Assembly (NCBI RefSeq): GCF_000152785.1
Contig: NZ_CH672414.1
Coordinates: forward strand, 1,195,202-1,259,201
From: Yoonia vestfoldensis SKA53
Lineage (GTDB): Bacteria > Pseudomonadota > Alphaproteobacteria > Rhodobacterales > Rhodobacteraceae
Direction of reading: 5' to 3'
DNA length: 64,000 bases
Shown: positions 1-9,615 of the stretch, one piece after another
How the letters are laid out: each line of letters starts with the position of its first letter
How positions within the stretch are numbered: the stretch's first letter is position 1
The notes under the pieces: generated by a model
Told to the model about the DNA's origin: nothing
Database searches by the model: none
Seen by the model: the letters and a program-made list of their open reading frames with translations, nothing else
Program-made: the position numbers and the translations under genes

Positions 1-257
1 CGCCCTTCGACGCGCAGGGTGGCAAAACCGCTGAATTGCGCGCTGCCATCGACGGGCAGCGCGCCGGTCGTGGGGGCCACCCCCATGACACCGGCCCCGG
101 GATCGCCCAGCACCCTGACCCGCTGTGCGGCATAGATGTCCAGCCGCGCCAGTCGCGGATCAATCCCGCTGCCGGGGCTGTCGCCACCGCCACCACCCCC
201 GCCGCCACAGCCCGACAGGATCACGCAGATCGCCAGCCTTCGCGCCAAGAAACCCAT
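1..257 (-). CDS. putative lipoprotein, 5' end only (runs off left edge)
   Basis: The minus strand reads open from an ATG at 257 to the window edge, about 85 codons. The N-terminus is a lipoprotein signal: two arginines near the start, a short hydrophobic core and the lipobox LSGC, followed directly by a run of seven glycines and DSPGSG, a flexible linker typical of exported lipoproteins in Rhodobacteraceae. The visible mature part (DPRLARLDIYAAQRVRVLG, then TTGALPVDGSAQFSGFATL) contains strand-like stretches and may be a beta-rich surface protein, but no family can be named from this fragment. It is divergent from prfC, with about 100 bp between the two starts that must hold both promoters; no clear -35/-10 pair was seen there. 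Confidence 0.7.
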   Translation of the reverse strand, partial: MGFLARRLAICVILSGCGGGGGGGGDSPGSGIDPRLARLDIYAAQRVRVLGDPGAGVMGVAPTTGALPVDGSAQFSGFATLRVEG

Positions 258-359
258 TCTTCCGCCTTTCGCGCCCTGCCTAGCGCGAAATCGTTTATCT
301 TGCGTCAAGACGGGCCGACACATTGCCCTTTTGCAGCGAAACGCCTAAAGCGTGACGCC

Positions 360-1955
360 ATGACCAACCGCCCCGCCTTACCGCCCGAAATCGCCCGCCG
401 TCGCACCTTTGCGATCATCTCGCATCCCGATGCGGGCAAGACGACGCTGACTGAAAAATTCCTGCTTTATGGTGGTGCGATCCAGATGGCCGGTCAGGTC
501 CGCGCCAAGGGCGAGGCGCGGCGCACACGGTCTGATTTCATGCAGATGGAAAAGGATCGCGGCATTTCGGTATCCGCATCGGCCATGTCGTTCGATTTCG
601 GCAAATACCGGTTCAATCTTGTTGACACCCCCGGCCACTCTGACTTTTCCGAAGACACCTATCGCACGCTGACCGCTGTTGATGCCGCCGTGATGGTGAT
701 CGACGGGGCCAAGGGTGTCGAAAGCCAGACCCGCAAATTATTCGAGGTCTGCCGGTTGCGCGACCTGCCGATCTTGACGTTTTGCAATAAAATGGACCGC
801 GAAAGCCGCGACACTTTCGACATTATTGACGAAATTCAAGAAAATCTGGCGATTGACGTGACCCCCGCGTCCTGGCCCATCGGCGTGGGCCGTGATTTCA
901 TCGGCTGTTACGATATCCTGCGTGACCGGCTGGAACTGATGGACCGCGCCGACCGCAACAAGGTCGCTGACAGCATCCAGATCAACGGGCTGGATGACCC
1001 CAAACTGGCCCAGCATGTGCCTGCGGACCTGTTGGCAAAATTCCGCGATGAAATTGAAATGGCCAAGGCATTGCTGCCAAAGCTCGACCCCGCCAGCGTG
1101 CTGAACGGATCGATGACGCCGATCTGGTTCGGCTCGGCGATGAACAGCTTTGGCGTCAAGGAATTGATGGACGGGCTGGCCACCTATGGGCCGGAACCGC
1201 AGATCCAGTCGGCGCAACCGCGCAATGTGGCCCCCGAAGAAATACCCGTGACCGGTTTCGTGTTCAAGGTGCAGGCCAATATGGACCCCAAGCACCGCGA
1301 CCGCGTGGCCTTTGTTCGGCTGGCGTCGGGGCATTTTGAACGTGGCATGAAACTGACCCATGTGCGCAGCAAAAAGCAGATGGCGATCACCAATCCGGTG
1401 CTGTTTCTGGCCGCCGACCGCGAACTGGCCGAAGAGGCCTGGGCCGGCGATATCATCGGCATCCCCAACCACGGCCAATTGCGCATCGGCGACACATTGA
1501 CCGAGGGCGAGGCGATCCGCGTCACGGGCATCCCGTCATTCGCACCGGAATTGCTGCAAACCTGCCGCGCGGGTGATCCGATGAAGGCCAAGCATCTGGA
1601 AAAAGCCCTGATGCAATTCGCCGAAGAAGGCGCGGCCAAAGTGTTCAAACCGACGTTCGGATCAGGGTTCATCGTCGGCGTCGTGGGGGCCTTGCAATTC
1701 GAGGTTCTAGCCAGCCGGATCGAGCTGGAATACGGCCTGCCTGTGCGGTTCGAAAGCTCGCAATTCACCTCTGCCCGCTGGGTGGCAGGGGACAAGATAG
1801 CGGTGGACGCCTTTGTCGCGGCCAACAAACAGCATATCGCCACCGACAACGACGGCGACACCGTGTTCCTGACCCGCCTGCAATGGGACATCGACCGCGT
1901 CGGCCGCGATTATCCGGCAATCACCCTGACTGCGACCAAGGAAATGATGGTCTGA
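360..1955 (+). CDS. prfC: peptide chain release factor 3 (RF3)
   Basis: Cytoplasmic GTPase that removes RF1/RF2 from the ribosome after termination. The 531-residue length matches the family. The GTP-binding domain is clear: P-loop SHPDAGKTT at 21-29, the RGISVSAS switch region at 67-74, DTPGH at 89-93 and NKMD at 143-146. The C-terminal half has the RF3 signature stretches (FKVQANMDPKHRDRVAFVRL; GVVGALQFEVL). The frame is open far upstream, but homology begins with MTNRPALPPEIARRRTFAIISHPD, so the ATG at 360 is chosen. It is monocistronic as far as can be seen. A mismatched stem-loop covers the stop codon. Confidence 0.96.
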   Translation: MTNRPALPPEIARRRTFAIISHPDAGKTTLTEKFLLYGGAIQMAGQVRAKGEARRTRSDFMQMEKDRGISVSASAMSFDFGKYRFNLVDTPGHSDFSEDTYRTLTAVDAAVMVIDGAKGVESQTRKLFEVCRLRDLPILTFCNKMDRESRDTFDIIDEIQENLAIDVTPASWPIGVGRDFIGCYDILRDRLELMDRADRNKVADSIQINGLDDPKLAQHVPADLLAKFRDEIEMAKALLPKLDPASVLNGSMTPIWFGSAMNSFGVKELMDGLATYGPEPQIQSAQPRNVAPEEIPVTGFVFKVQANMDPKHRDRVAFVRLASGHFERGMKLTHVRSKKQMAITNPVLFLAADRELAEEAWAGDIIGIPNHGQLRIGDTLTEGEAIRVTGIPSFAPELLQTCRAGDPMKAKHLEKALMQFAEEGAAKVFKPTFGSGFIVGVVGALQFEVLASRIELEYGLPVRFESSQFTSARWVAGDKIAVDAFVAANKQHIATDNDGDTVFLTRLQWDIDRVGRDYPAITLTATKEMMV

Positions 1956-1976
1956 GGTGGCGGACCGCCTGAGACC
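1949..1976 (+). terminator. stem-loop across prfC stop codon
   Basis: GGTCTGAGG pairs with CCTGAGACC with one mismatch and a GC-rich interior. A second hairpin (GACGCG-TCGG-CGCGTC) follows immediately. No T-run follows, so if this ends transcription it would need Rho; it may simply be an mRNA 3' structure. Confidence 0.3.
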
Positions 1977-2189
1977 AGACGCGTCGGCGCGTCCCGCCTG
2001 TGCAGTGTCCATTGATCTGTACGATCTTACGGGTTGCAAATAAGCTGCGCTTTGGCGATGATCACGTCATGGTTGTGCGTGAGAATGAGTAAGCAGTTGT
2101 CACTATATTGCCCGAAGATTTTATGTCCGCCGGTCGCCGGCCTGTGTTTCATGGCGCGCTGACGATCATGGATTTGCCCGCCGCCCACC

Positions 2190-3230
2190 GTGATGCGCTT
2201 TGCGCAAATGGGTTGTGACGGCGTGAATACCTACACATCGGCCACGCTGATCACCTGTCTGCGCGACGAGGGGCCATTTCTGATCGAATGGCTGGCCTAT
2301 CACCGGGCCATCGGGTTTGACCGTTTCATCATCGGCGCGAATGATTGCACCGATGGGTCGCATGACATGCTGCTGCGCCTGGCGGAAATGGGCGAGGTGA
2401 TCTATCTGCCCTTTTCCCGCGACCCCGCAGGCAAAGGGCCGCAACATCAATTCGCCGATCTGCTGGCCGCGACAGACCATATCAAGAATGGCGAGTGGTT
2501 GGCATGGCTGGATATGGATGAATTCCTGCTGGTCCATCGCGGGGATGGCACCGTGCAAACGCTGATCCGCGATCTGCGCAAGGCGGACGGGATCAGGATC
2601 AACTGGCGGTATTTTGGCGTACCTGCGGGGGTGAAATGGCCAGGACGGCAAATCCACCCCGATCTATGCCGCTGCGCGCCTGCAGATTTAGCGCTGGACG
2701 GGCGACTGGGTCACCAGACGTTCAAATCCCTTTACAGGCATCGTGATGGTCTGGCGTTCTATTGGCACGGGCCGATTTACAGTGCCGCATCTCTTGAACG
2801 GCAACCTGACTGGCGCGACGGCAACGGCAAAGCGCAACGTCGCCGCGCATGGCCACGCAAACGCGTGAAAATCCAGGCTGATCTGGAACTGGTGGCGACA
2901 AGCTTTGTCCGGCATGGCTGGGCGCAGATCAACCATTACGCCACGCGCCATCCGGCATTCGCGCATATGCGCCGCCAGCGCGGCCGTGGCAGCGCCTATG
3001 TGCCCACAGACCCGACCATGCCCCATTATCAGGATTTCGCCGCGCGCCATTCCGATGCCTATTTCGCCACCTACAACCAGCACAGCCATCACGACCCACG
3101 GATACTGCGGCACCTGCCGGCCTGCGATGCACAGATGGAGCGGCTTCTGGCGGATAGGGCGTTGCGGCATTGGCATGAGCATGCGCTGCGCCATCTGCCG
3201 ACAGAAGCGCTTGCCAAGCCTGTAGCTTGA
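2190..3230 (+). CDS. glycosyltransferase family 2-like protein
   Basis: Probable glycosyltransferase of the Glyco_tranf_2_4 type, often found with polysaccharide or surface-glycan genes. It opens with the strand-loop TLITCLRDEGPFLIEWLAYHRAIGFDRFIIG, typical of this group, and has the metal-binding motif as DMDEF at 108-112. The C-terminal third (RHGWAQINHYATRHPAFAHMRRQRGRG) is basic and matches the tail of such proteins. No signal peptide or membrane segment is seen. The start is uncertain: GTG at 2190, ATG at 2193, ATG at 2208 and GTG at 2223 are all in frame, and none has a strong ribosome-binding site. The 234-bp stretch before it holds only a weak promoter candidate (TTGTCA at 2097, TTTTAT at 2119). 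It stands alone, so its acceptor is unknown. Confidence 0.75.
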   Translation: MMRFAQMGCDGVNTYTSATLITCLRDEGPFLIEWLAYHRAIGFDRFIIGANDCTDGSHDMLLRLAEMGEVIYLPFSRDPAGKGPQHQFADLLAATDHIKNGEWLAWLDMDEFLLVHRGDGTVQTLIRDLRKADGIRINWRYFGVPAGVKWPGRQIHPDLCRCAPADLALDGRLGHQTFKSLYRHRDGLAFYWHGPIYSAASLERQPDWRDGNGKAQRRRAWPRKRVKIQADLELVATSFVRHGWAQINHYATRHPAFAHMRRQRGRGSAYVPTDPTMPHYQDFAARHSDAYFATYNQHSHHDPRILRHLPACDAQMERLLADRALRHWHEHALRHLPTEALAKPVA

Positions 3231-3347
3231 CGATCACGCACATTTCCGATACCGCCTGCGCAGGCCATTGTTGGCCTATGACGCCGGGACGCCGGAAAAT
3301 TGCGTCCTTTCACATCTTGCGGACCGATCCGCAAATACAGGACGCAT

Positions 3348-4844
3348 ATGACCAAATTCTCTGACATGAACCTTGACCCCAAGGTTCTCAAGGCTGTCGC
3401 CGAAACCGGCTACGATACCCCTACCCCTATTCAGGACGGCGCGATCCCACCCGCGCTTGAGGGGCGCGATGTGCTGGGGATCGCCCAGACCGGCACCGGC
3501 AAGACCGCCGCCTTTACCCTGCCGATGATCACGCTTTTGGGCCGTGGCCGTGCGCGCGCGCGGATGCCGCGCAGCCTTGTTCTGGCGCCGACGCGGGAAC
3601 TGGCGGCACAGGTGGCCGAAAATTTCGACACCTATGCCAAATATACCAAACTGACCAAGGCGCTGCTGATCGGCGGCACGTCGTTCAAGGATCAGGACAA
3701 ACTGATCGACAAGGGCGTTGATGTGCTGATCGCGACCCCCGGTCGTCTGCTGGACCATCTGGAACGCGGCAAGCTGATCCTGACGGACGTCAAGATCATG
3801 GTGGTCGACGAGGCGGACCGGATGCTCGACATGGGGTTCATCCCCGATATCGAGGAAATCTTCAAACGCACGCCGTTCACCCGCCAGACGCTGTTTTTCA
3901 GCGCGACCATGGCACCCGAAATCGAACGGATCACCAACACGTTCCTGTCGAACCCCGCCAAGGTCGAGGTGGCCCGCGCCGCCACCACCAATGTGAATAT
4001 CAAGCAAGGTGTCGTCATGTTCCGCGCCAGCGCCAAGCTGCGCGAAGCGACCGAGAAACGCGCCCTGTTGCGCGCGCTGATCAATGCCGAAGGCGACGCC
4101 TGTTCGAACGCGATCATCTTTTGCAACCGCAAGGCCGATGTCGATGTCGTGGCGAAATCGCTGAACAAATACGGCTATGACGCAGCCCCGATCCACGGCG
4201 ATCTGGAACAAAGCCACCGCACGCGCACGCTGGAATCCTTCCGCGACAACAAGCTGCGGTTCCTTGTCGCCTCTGACGTAGCGGCGCGGGGGCTGGATAT
4301 TCCTGCGGTGACGCATGTGTTCAATTTCGACGTCCCCAGCCATGCCGAAGATTATGTCCACCGCATCGGGCGCACGGGTCGTGCCGGACGGTCGGGCGTG
4401 GCGATCATGATCTGTTCGGGGCGGGATGAGAAAAACCTCGAAGACGTGGAACGTCTGGTGCAAAACCCGATCCCGCGTCTGGACAACCCGCTGGGCGTGA
4501 CAGCCCCCGTGGCCGAAGAAGCGACCGAGGAAGCGCCAAAGCGCAGCCGCAGTCGCAGCCGCCGTGGGGCCGCCACGGACACACCCGCTGCCCCAGCACC
4601 GGTCGAGGCGGCAGCTGTAGACGCGCCCATCGCAACGCCTGTCGCAGCGCCTGTCGAAAAACCAGCCGAACCGCAGCAGCAACGTGCGCCCCGCCCGCCC
4701 CGCGACGAACCGGCAAAGCCGCGCGACGACCAGCCGCGCGCGCGCTATCAGGATCGCCGTGACAATGGCCCGCGCATCATCGGCCTGGGTGACGATACCC
4801 CCAGTTTCATTGCAAAAAGTTTCGAAGAGCGCGCCAAAGGCTAA
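3348..4844 (+). CDS. DEAD-box ATP-dependent RNA helicase (RhlE-like)
   Basis: RNA helicase of 498 residues. Motifs in order: Q-motif GYDTPTPIQ (21-29), Walker A AQTGTGKT (46-53), PTRELAAQ, the DEAD box in VDEADRMLDMGF, SAT in FFSATMAPE, and HRIGRTGRAG near the end of the helicase core. The last roughly 125 residues form a low-complexity tail: an RSRSRSRR patch, an Ala/Pro-rich linker, then Arg/Asp-rich sequence, like the tails by which RhlE-type helicases bind RNA. The ATG at 3348 is preceded by AGGA and replaces an in-frame TTG at 3300. Such helicases act in ribosome assembly and RNA turnover; RNase J lies convergently downstream, but I do not infer a partnership. The gene ends at the nested repeat/terminator. 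Confidence 0.95.
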   Translation: MTKFSDMNLDPKVLKAVAETGYDTPTPIQDGAIPPALEGRDVLGIAQTGTGKTAAFTLPMITLLGRGRARARMPRSLVLAPTRELAAQVAENFDTYAKYTKLTKALLIGGTSFKDQDKLIDKGVDVLIATPGRLLDHLERGKLILTDVKIMVVDEADRMLDMGFIPDIEEIFKRTPFTRQTLFFSATMAPEIERITNTFLSNPAKVEVARAATTNVNIKQGVVMFRASAKLREATEKRALLRALINAEGDACSNAIIFCNRKADVDVVAKSLNKYGYDAAPIHGDLEQSHRTRTLESFRDNKLRFLVASDVAARGLDIPAVTHVFNFDVPSHAEDYVHRIGRTGRAGRSGVAIMICSGRDEKNLEDVERLVQNPIPRLDNPLGVTAPVAEEATEEAPKRSRSRSRRGAATDTPAAPAPVEAAAVDAPIATPVAAPVEKPAEPQQQRAPRPPRDEPAKPRDDQPRARYQDRRDNGPRIIGLGDDTPSFIAKSFEERAKG

Positions 4845-4849
4845 ATCAG

Positions 4850-4935
4850 TGTCGGGCTGAAGCCCGACCTACACAATGACAAAAGGCCCCTGCAGATGCA
4901 GGGGCCTTTTTCGTAGGTCAGGGTTCACCCCGACA
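4850..4935. repeat. nested inverted REP-like repeat pair
   Basis: A 23-bp unit at 4850-4872 (begins TGTCGGGCTGAAGCCCGA, ends CCTAC) recurs in inverted orientation at 4913-4935 with three differences. Each unit contains its own small hairpin (GTCGGGCT-GA-AGCCCGAC at 4851-4868). Together they bracket the terminator, so the region could fold as a long cruciform. The unit resembles dispersed intergenic palindromes with a GTAGGTCGGGCTT core in proteobacterial genomes; copy number cannot be judged from this window. Confidence 0.65.
4881..4911. terminator. bidirectional intrinsic terminator
   Basis: AGGCCCCTGCA pairs perfectly with TGCAGGGGCCT around a GA loop, with AAAA on one side and TTTTT on the other, so it can end transcripts from both directions. 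It sits between the convergent RNA helicase and rnj genes. Confidence 0.9.
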
Positions 4936-4944
4936 CCCCTGAAT

Positions 4945-6624
4945 TCACGCCAGACGGCTGATGATCACGGTGACTTCGGGCTTTTTGCCAATCTCGCCTT
5001 GTGCGGATTTGCGCGCGATCATCTTGATCTCTTTTTCCAGCTTATCGTCATCGGCCAGCGTCTTGGCATGGGCGCGCCCGATGAATTGCGCCAGATCTTC
5101 TTCGACGACATCGACTAGCGGCACATCGTTGCGCCCGGTTTCAGGCAGGCCCATGATCTCGACCCATGGATCGCCCAGCATATCACCGTCTTCGTCGATG
5201 ATCAGCGTCACGATCATATGCCCGTTCAGCGCCATGCGGATCCGGTCGCGCACCACCCCGTCCAGCGCGCCGACCTGCACCGACCCGTCAAGATAGGTGC
5301 GGCCGGTTTCGATATATTCGGCGACCTTGGGGCGGTTGCCGGACAGATCAATCATCATGCCATTCACGGCCACGATACCGGTCATGCCGCTGGCCTCGGC
5401 CAGTTTGGCATGTTCGCGCAGATGGCGGTGTTCGCCATGCATCGGGATCAGCACCTGCGCCTTGATGATCTTGTGCATGCGCACCAGATCGGGGCGGTTG
5501 GCATGGCCGGAAACGTGGTATTTCCCGCCCGCATCATCGACGACATCGACGCCCAGTTCCGACAGCTGGTTCATGATCTTGATCACGCCGCGTTCGTTGC
5601 CGGGGATGGTTTTGGAGGAAAACAGGAAAGTATCGCCTTCTTTCAGCTTCATCCCCAGATAGGACCCCTGCGCCAGCTGCGCCGAGGCCGCACGCCGTTC
5701 GCCCTGCGACCCTGTCACCAGCAGCATCAGGTTTTGCCGTGGCACCGACAAAGCATCCTCGACCGAGATGACAGCAGGGAAATCCGTCAGCAGACCTTCT
5801 TTTGTGGCGGCATCGACCATCGCACGCATCGCGCGGCCCAGCAGCACAATCGACCGGCCGGCGGCCTTGGCGGCGGTGGCAAGGGTCTGCAACCGTGCCA
5901 CGTTGGACGCGAATGTCGTGGCCACGACCATGCCGGTGGCATGCCGCATCATTTCGGTGATGGCGGGTGCCAGCGTGCTTTCGGACCGGCCTGCGTTTTC
6001 GGAAAACACATTCGTGCTGTCGCAGATCAGCGCCTTGACGCCGGGCTGGGCCACCTCTTCCCAAAGTGCGGCGTTCCACGGATCGCCGACAACGGGGTTT
6101 TCGTCGATCTTGAAATCGCCGGTATGCACCAGCCGCCCGTCAGGCGTGTCGATCAGCAAACCAGCACTTTCGGGGATCGAATGGCTGATCGGCAGATAGG
6201 ACACTTTGAACGGGCCGCAGGTGATGACATGCGGATAGGGGTCCACGACCTTGACCACATTGGGCGACTGCCCATGTTCTTCCAGCTTGCGCCGGGCGAT
6301 ATTGGCGGTAAAGGGGCGCGCATAGACCGGTGCGCCCAGCTGCTGCCAGCAATGGCCGACAGCGCCGACATGGTCTTCATGCGCATGGGTGATGAAAATC
6401 CCGTCGATCTGGTGACGCCGGGCTGTCAGCCACGAAATATCGGGCAGAATGATATCGACCCCTGGCGTGCTGTCCATATCGGGAAAGGTGATGCCCAGAT
6501 CGACCACGATCAACCGCTCTTTCCCTGCTGGCCCATAGCCGTAGACATAGGCGTTCATGCCGATTTCACCGGCACCCCCGAGAGGCAGATAGATCAGGCG
6601 GTTGGCGGTCTTGGCGTTGCTCAT
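4945..6624 (-). CDS. rnj: ribonuclease J
   Basis: Metallo-beta-lactamase/beta-CASP ribonuclease (559 residues) with 5'-3' exonuclease and endonuclease activity in RNA maturation and decay. The N-terminus has the family signature YLPLGGAGEIGMN. The zinc motif HAHEDH is at 80-85, a downstream HSIPE supplies the next metal ligand region, and the beta-CASP part has TTFASNVARL and PMHGEHRHL. It is the last gene of the run birA-coaX-rnj. Its ATG overlaps the coaX stop in an ATGA, so it is probably translated by coupling. Coexpression with nuo genes is likely because no terminator separates them. It ends at the bidirectional terminator. Confidence 0.95.
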   Translation of the reverse strand: MSNAKTANRLIYLPLGGAGEIGMNAYVYGYGPAGKERLIVVDLGITFPDMDSTPGVDIILPDISWLTARRHQIDGIFITHAHEDHVGAVGHCWQQLGAPVYARPFTANIARRKLEEHGQSPNVVKVVDPYPHVITCGPFKVSYLPISHSIPESAGLLIDTPDGRLVHTGDFKIDENPVVGDPWNAALWEEVAQPGVKALICDSTNVFSENAGRSESTLAPAITEMMRHATGMVVATTFASNVARLQTLATAAKAAGRSIVLLGRAMRAMVDAATKEGLLTDFPAVISVEDALSVPRQNLMLLVTGSQGERRAASAQLAQGSYLGMKLKEGDTFLFSSKTIPGNERGVIKIMNQLSELGVDVVDDAGGKYHVSGHANRPDLVRMHKIIKAQVLIPMHGEHRHLREHAKLAEASGMTGIVAVNGMMIDLSGNRPKVAEYIETGRTYLDGSVQVGALDGVVRDRIRMALNGHMIVTLIIDEDGDMLGDPWVEIMGLPETGRNDVPLVDVVEEDLAQFIGRAHAKTLADDDKLEKEIKMIARKSAQGEIGKKPEVTVIISRLA

Positions 6625-7394
6625 GCAATTTCCTTGTTATGGCGGTAGATGACGGTCAGGCCGTGCATCGTCAAATCGTCTTCGAACACGTCGAACAGGG
6701 TTTCCGTTTGTTGAAACAAGGCAGCTAAGCCCCCCGTCGCGATCACCAGCATGTCACTGCCGCGTTCGGCTTTTATCCGTGCGCATATCTCACGGACCAG
6801 ACCGATGTAACCCCAAAAGACGCCCGATTGCATGCAGGCGACGGTGTTGGTGCCGACCACGGATTGCGGTTTGGTGATATCGACATGCGGCAGGGCGGCG
6901 GCGGCATTGTGCAAGGCCTCCAGGCTGAGGTTCACGCCCGGCGCGATCACGCCGCCGACATAGGCGCCGTCTTTTTCCACCACGTCAAATGTCGTTGCCG
7001 TGCCAAAATCCACCACGATCAGGTTGCCACCATGCCGGTCAAACGCCCCCGCCGTATTGACCAGCCGGTCCGGCCCGACCTGCGTGCCGATATCGACGCG
7101 CGGTGCCACGGGCAGCGCGCAATCGGGCTTGCCCACCACCAGCGGGCGGCAGTTGAAATAGCGATCCGCAAGCACACGCAGGTTGAACACCACCCGCGGC
7201 ACGGTGGAACTGATGATCACCGCGTCGATGGTGACATCCACGTTCTGCAACCGCATCAGCGTGGTCAGCCAGACGTAATATTGATCCGCCGTGCGCTGCC
7301 ATTCGGTGCTGGTGCGCCATGTGGCCAGAAACTGGTCCCCGTCCCAGATCGCAAAGACGGTATTGGTATTGCCGCAATCAATCGCCAAAAGCAT
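6621..7394 (-). CDS. coaX: type III pantothenate kinase
   Basis: Phosphorylates pantothenate, the first step of coenzyme A synthesis. At 257 residues it has the normal CoaX length. The N-terminal phosphate-binding motif LAIDCGNTNTVFAIWD and the second motif VDFGTATTFDVV are present, followed by GGVIAPGVNLSLEAL, typical of the acetate/sugar kinase fold of CoaX. The frame extends 27 bp upstream, but the ATG at 7394 is preceded by GGGGG at a good distance and starts the conserved sequence. It lies 13 bp after birA and overlaps rnj by four bases. Clustering with birA is common in Rhodobacteraceae. Confidence 0.95.
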   Translation of the reverse strand: MLLAIDCGNTNTVFAIWDGDQFLATWRTSTEWQRTADQYYVWLTTLMRLQNVDVTIDAVIISSTVPRVVFNLRVLADRYFNCRPLVVGKPDCALPVAPRVDIGTQVGPDRLVNTAGAFDRHGGNLIVVDFGTATTFDVVEKDGAYVGGVIAPGVNLSLEALHNAAAALPHVDITKPQSVVGTNTVACMQSGVFWGYIGLVREICARIKAERGSDMLVIATGGLAALFQQTETLFDVFEDDLTMHGLTVIYRHNKEIA

Positions 7395-7407
7395 GGCATC
7401 CCCCCGT

Positions 7408-8169
7408 TTAGAAATAGACATCCGCCGCTGAAATCACGCGTGGTCCGGCCCCTGTTGTCAGCACCAGATTGCCGTCATCGTCGATCGTGTCAAAGGTGCC
7501 GATAATCTCTTCGCGCATGGTGCGCGCGGTAATCACCTCGCCCAGTCGCGCGGCATGGGCCAGCCAGTCCTGACGGATACGTGCAAACCCCATCTGTGCC
7601 AGCCGGGCCTCTTGCGTGGCATAGGCATCGGCCAGCGTGGTCAGGAAATCCACAGGCTCCACCTCCCAGCCGCCCATCTGGGTCAGGCTGACGGGGGCAA
7701 AGGCCGCATCGGCCAGATCCTGCGGCGCATGGCGCAGGTTCACGCCCACCCCGATGGACAGCCAATCGACATTGCCGCCCTGCCCGCTGCTTTCCAGCAA
7801 GATCCCCGCGACCTTGCCACCCGACAACAGGACGTCATTTGGCCATTTCAGCGACAGTTTTTCCGCAGGCACATAGATCGACAAGGCGGCGAATAGCGCA
7901 TTGGCCGCCAGAAACGACCGGCGCGCGGCCTCGGCCGGGGTAGCGTCGGGTTTGAAGATCAGCGTCGCGTTCAGATTGCCCGCAGGGGCCTGCCAGACCC
8001 GGCCCCGCCGCCCGCGTGCGGCGGTCTGGGTCTGTGCGATGATCCATGTCGGCCTGTCGATATCGCCCGCGCGGCGCGCGGCCTCGGCCATGGTGCTGTC
8101 CACGTTGTCCAGCATGATCCGGCCATAGGCATCGGGCCAATGGCCGTGACCTGACGGGTCAGTTGACAA
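7408..8169 (-). CDS. birA: biotin--[acetyl-CoA-carboxylase] ligase (BirA-type, no DNA-binding domain)
   Basis: Transfers biotin to carboxylase carrier domains, such as acetyl-CoA and methylcrotonyl-CoA carboxylase; a biotin-carrier subunit is encoded at 28820-30730. The enzyme domain starts at once ([11 protein letters not shown]), with the biotinyl-AMP loop ARGRRGRVW, then LKWPNDVLL and KVAGILLE. The N-terminal helix-turn-helix of bifunctional BirA is absent, so it should be only a ligase. The start is uncertain: TTG at 8169, overlapping the nuoN end by 11 bases, gives 253 residues and includes [11 protein letters not shown]; the next ATG (8114) would leave only three residues before the conserved strand. 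It follows nuoN directly, so it is probably the tail of the nuo transcript. Confidence 0.88.
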   Translation of the reverse strand: MSTDPSGHGHWPDAYGRIMLDNVDSTMAEAARRAGDIDRPTWIIAQTQTAARGRRGRVWQAPAGNLNATLIFKPDATPAEAARRSFLAANALFAALSIYVPAEKLSLKWPNDVLLSGGKVAGILLESSGQGGNVDWLSIGVGVNLRHAPQDLADAAFAPVSLTQMGGWEVEPVDFLTTLADAYATQEARLAQMGFARIRQDWLAHAARLGEVITARTMREEIIGTFDTIDDDGNLVLTTGAGPRVISAADVYF

Positions 8170-9604
8170 GCGTTGCCGCCGCAGCAGCGGCAATCGGGTC
8201 CAGCCCGAACAGGTTGACCCCCGGTATCCACGCCAGCCCAACGATCCCCGCCGTCACCACCGCCGTCACCCACAGCATCGGCGGCACGCGGCCATCCAAC
8301 GCTTGGGTATCTTCGCCGAAATACATGTAATAGACGATGCGCAGGTAATAGAACGCACTGATCACCGAGGCGATCACACCGGACACAGCCAGCCATGCCA
8401 ACCCGCCTTCATAAGCGGCCAGCAGCACGGCATATTTGCCAAAGAAACCCAGCATCGGCGGCACGCCCGCAAGGCTGAACATCATCACCAGCATGACCAG
8501 CGCCATCAGCGGCTGGCGCTTGGCATGGGATTTCAGCGCGGCGATATCGGTCACGGGGCGCCCATCCTTTTCCATCGACAGGATCAGGGCGAAGGTGCCG
8601 ATATTCATCGTCACATAGATCACCATATAGACCAGCATTGCCTGCACACCGCCGACCGTGCCTGCGGCCAGACCCATCAGCGCGAAGCCCATATGCGAGA
8701 TCGAGGAATAGGCCATCAGCCGTTTGATATTTCCCTGCCCGATGGCGGCAATCGCGCCAAGGAACATCGACACCAGCGCAAGGAAGGCCACGATCTGCTG
8801 CCAATCCCCGATGATCCCGCCGAATGCGTCATGCACGACGCGGGCAAACAGCGCGATCGCCGCAACCTTGGGCGCGGTCGCCATAAAGGCTGTGATCGGG
8901 GTTGGCGCACCCTCATAGACATCGGGTGTCCACATGTGGAACGGCGCGGCCGATACCTTGAACGCGAAACCCGCAATCAGGAAGGCCATGCCGAACAACA
9001 GGCCCAGCGATGCGCCACCTTCGGCAGCCGCAATGATCCCGGTGAACAAGGTCGTGCCAGCAAAGCCATAGGTCAGCGATGCACCATAAAGCAACAGACC
9101 CGAGGACAGCGCACCAAGGACGAAATATTTCAGCCCCGCCTCGGTGGATTTGGCGCTGTCACGGCGCAGCGACGCGATCACATACATCGCCAAGGATTGC
9201 AGCTCCAACCCCATATACAGCGCCATCAGATCGCCCGCGCTGACCATGACCATCATGCCTACGACGGCCAGCGTGATCAGCACCGGATATTCGAACCGCA
9301 ACAGCCCGCGCCGCAGCATATAGCCTTCGCTGATCAACAACACGGCGGCGGCGGAAATCAGGATCGTGATCTTGGCAAAGCGCGCGAAACCGTCATCGAC
9401 GAACATCCCGCCAAACGCGATATGGGTGCCTTGGCCATTCATGCCGATGGCAATGGCGACCAGCACGAACAGGCCCGCCGTCATCCATGTCAGCAAGGAG
9501 GCGGCCCCGTCCTTGGTCGTATAGACAGCGCCCAGCAAGGCCACCATCGCATAGACCGACAGCACGACCTCGGGCATCAGGATCTGGATATCAGCGCCAA
9601 TCAT
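8159..9604 (-). CDS. nuoN: NADH-quinone oxidoreductase subunit N
   Basis: Antiporter-like proton-pumping membrane subunit of complex I, 481 residues with about 14 predicted membrane helices. The Proton_antipo_M core is visible ([20 protein letters not shown], then [19 protein letters not shown]), including the lysine and glutamate positions used in proton transfer. The N-terminus [20 protein letters not shown] is typical. It is the last core nuo gene, 11 bp after nuoM, and its end overlaps birA. Confidence 0.97.
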   Translation of the reverse strand: MIGADIQILMPEVVLSVYAMVALLGAVYTTKDGAASLLTWMTAGLFVLVAIAIGMNGQGTHIAFGGMFVDDGFARFAKITILISAAAVLLISEGYMLRRGLLRFEYPVLITLAVVGMMVMVSAGDLMALYMGLELQSLAMYVIASLRRDSAKSTEAGLKYFVLGALSSGLLLYGASLTYGFAGTTLFTGIIAAAEGGASLGLLFGMAFLIAGFAFKVSAAPFHMWTPDVYEGAPTPITAFMATAPKVAAIALFARVVHDAFGGIIGDWQQIVAFLALVSMFLGAIAAIGQGNIKRLMAYSSISHMGFALMGLAAGTVGGVQAMLVYMVIYVTMNIGTFALILSMEKDGRPVTDIAALKSHAKRQPLMALVMLVMMFSLAGVPPMLGFFGKYAVLLAAYEGGLAWLAVSGVIASVISAFYYLRIVYYMYFGEDTQALDGRVPPMLWVTAVVTAGIVGLAWIPGVNLFGLDPIAAAAAATLVN

Positions 9605-9615
9605 CGTCAGCTTCC

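Noticed and set aside
3276-4682. A 468-codon open frame antisense to the RNA helicase
   Set aside because: Cys/Arg/His-rich shadow of a well-conserved helicase, no start signal.
5218-6648. A 476-codon open frame antisense to RNase J
   Set aside because: Same reason: composition of a reverse-complement shadow with no recognisable domain, opposite to a clearly conserved gene.
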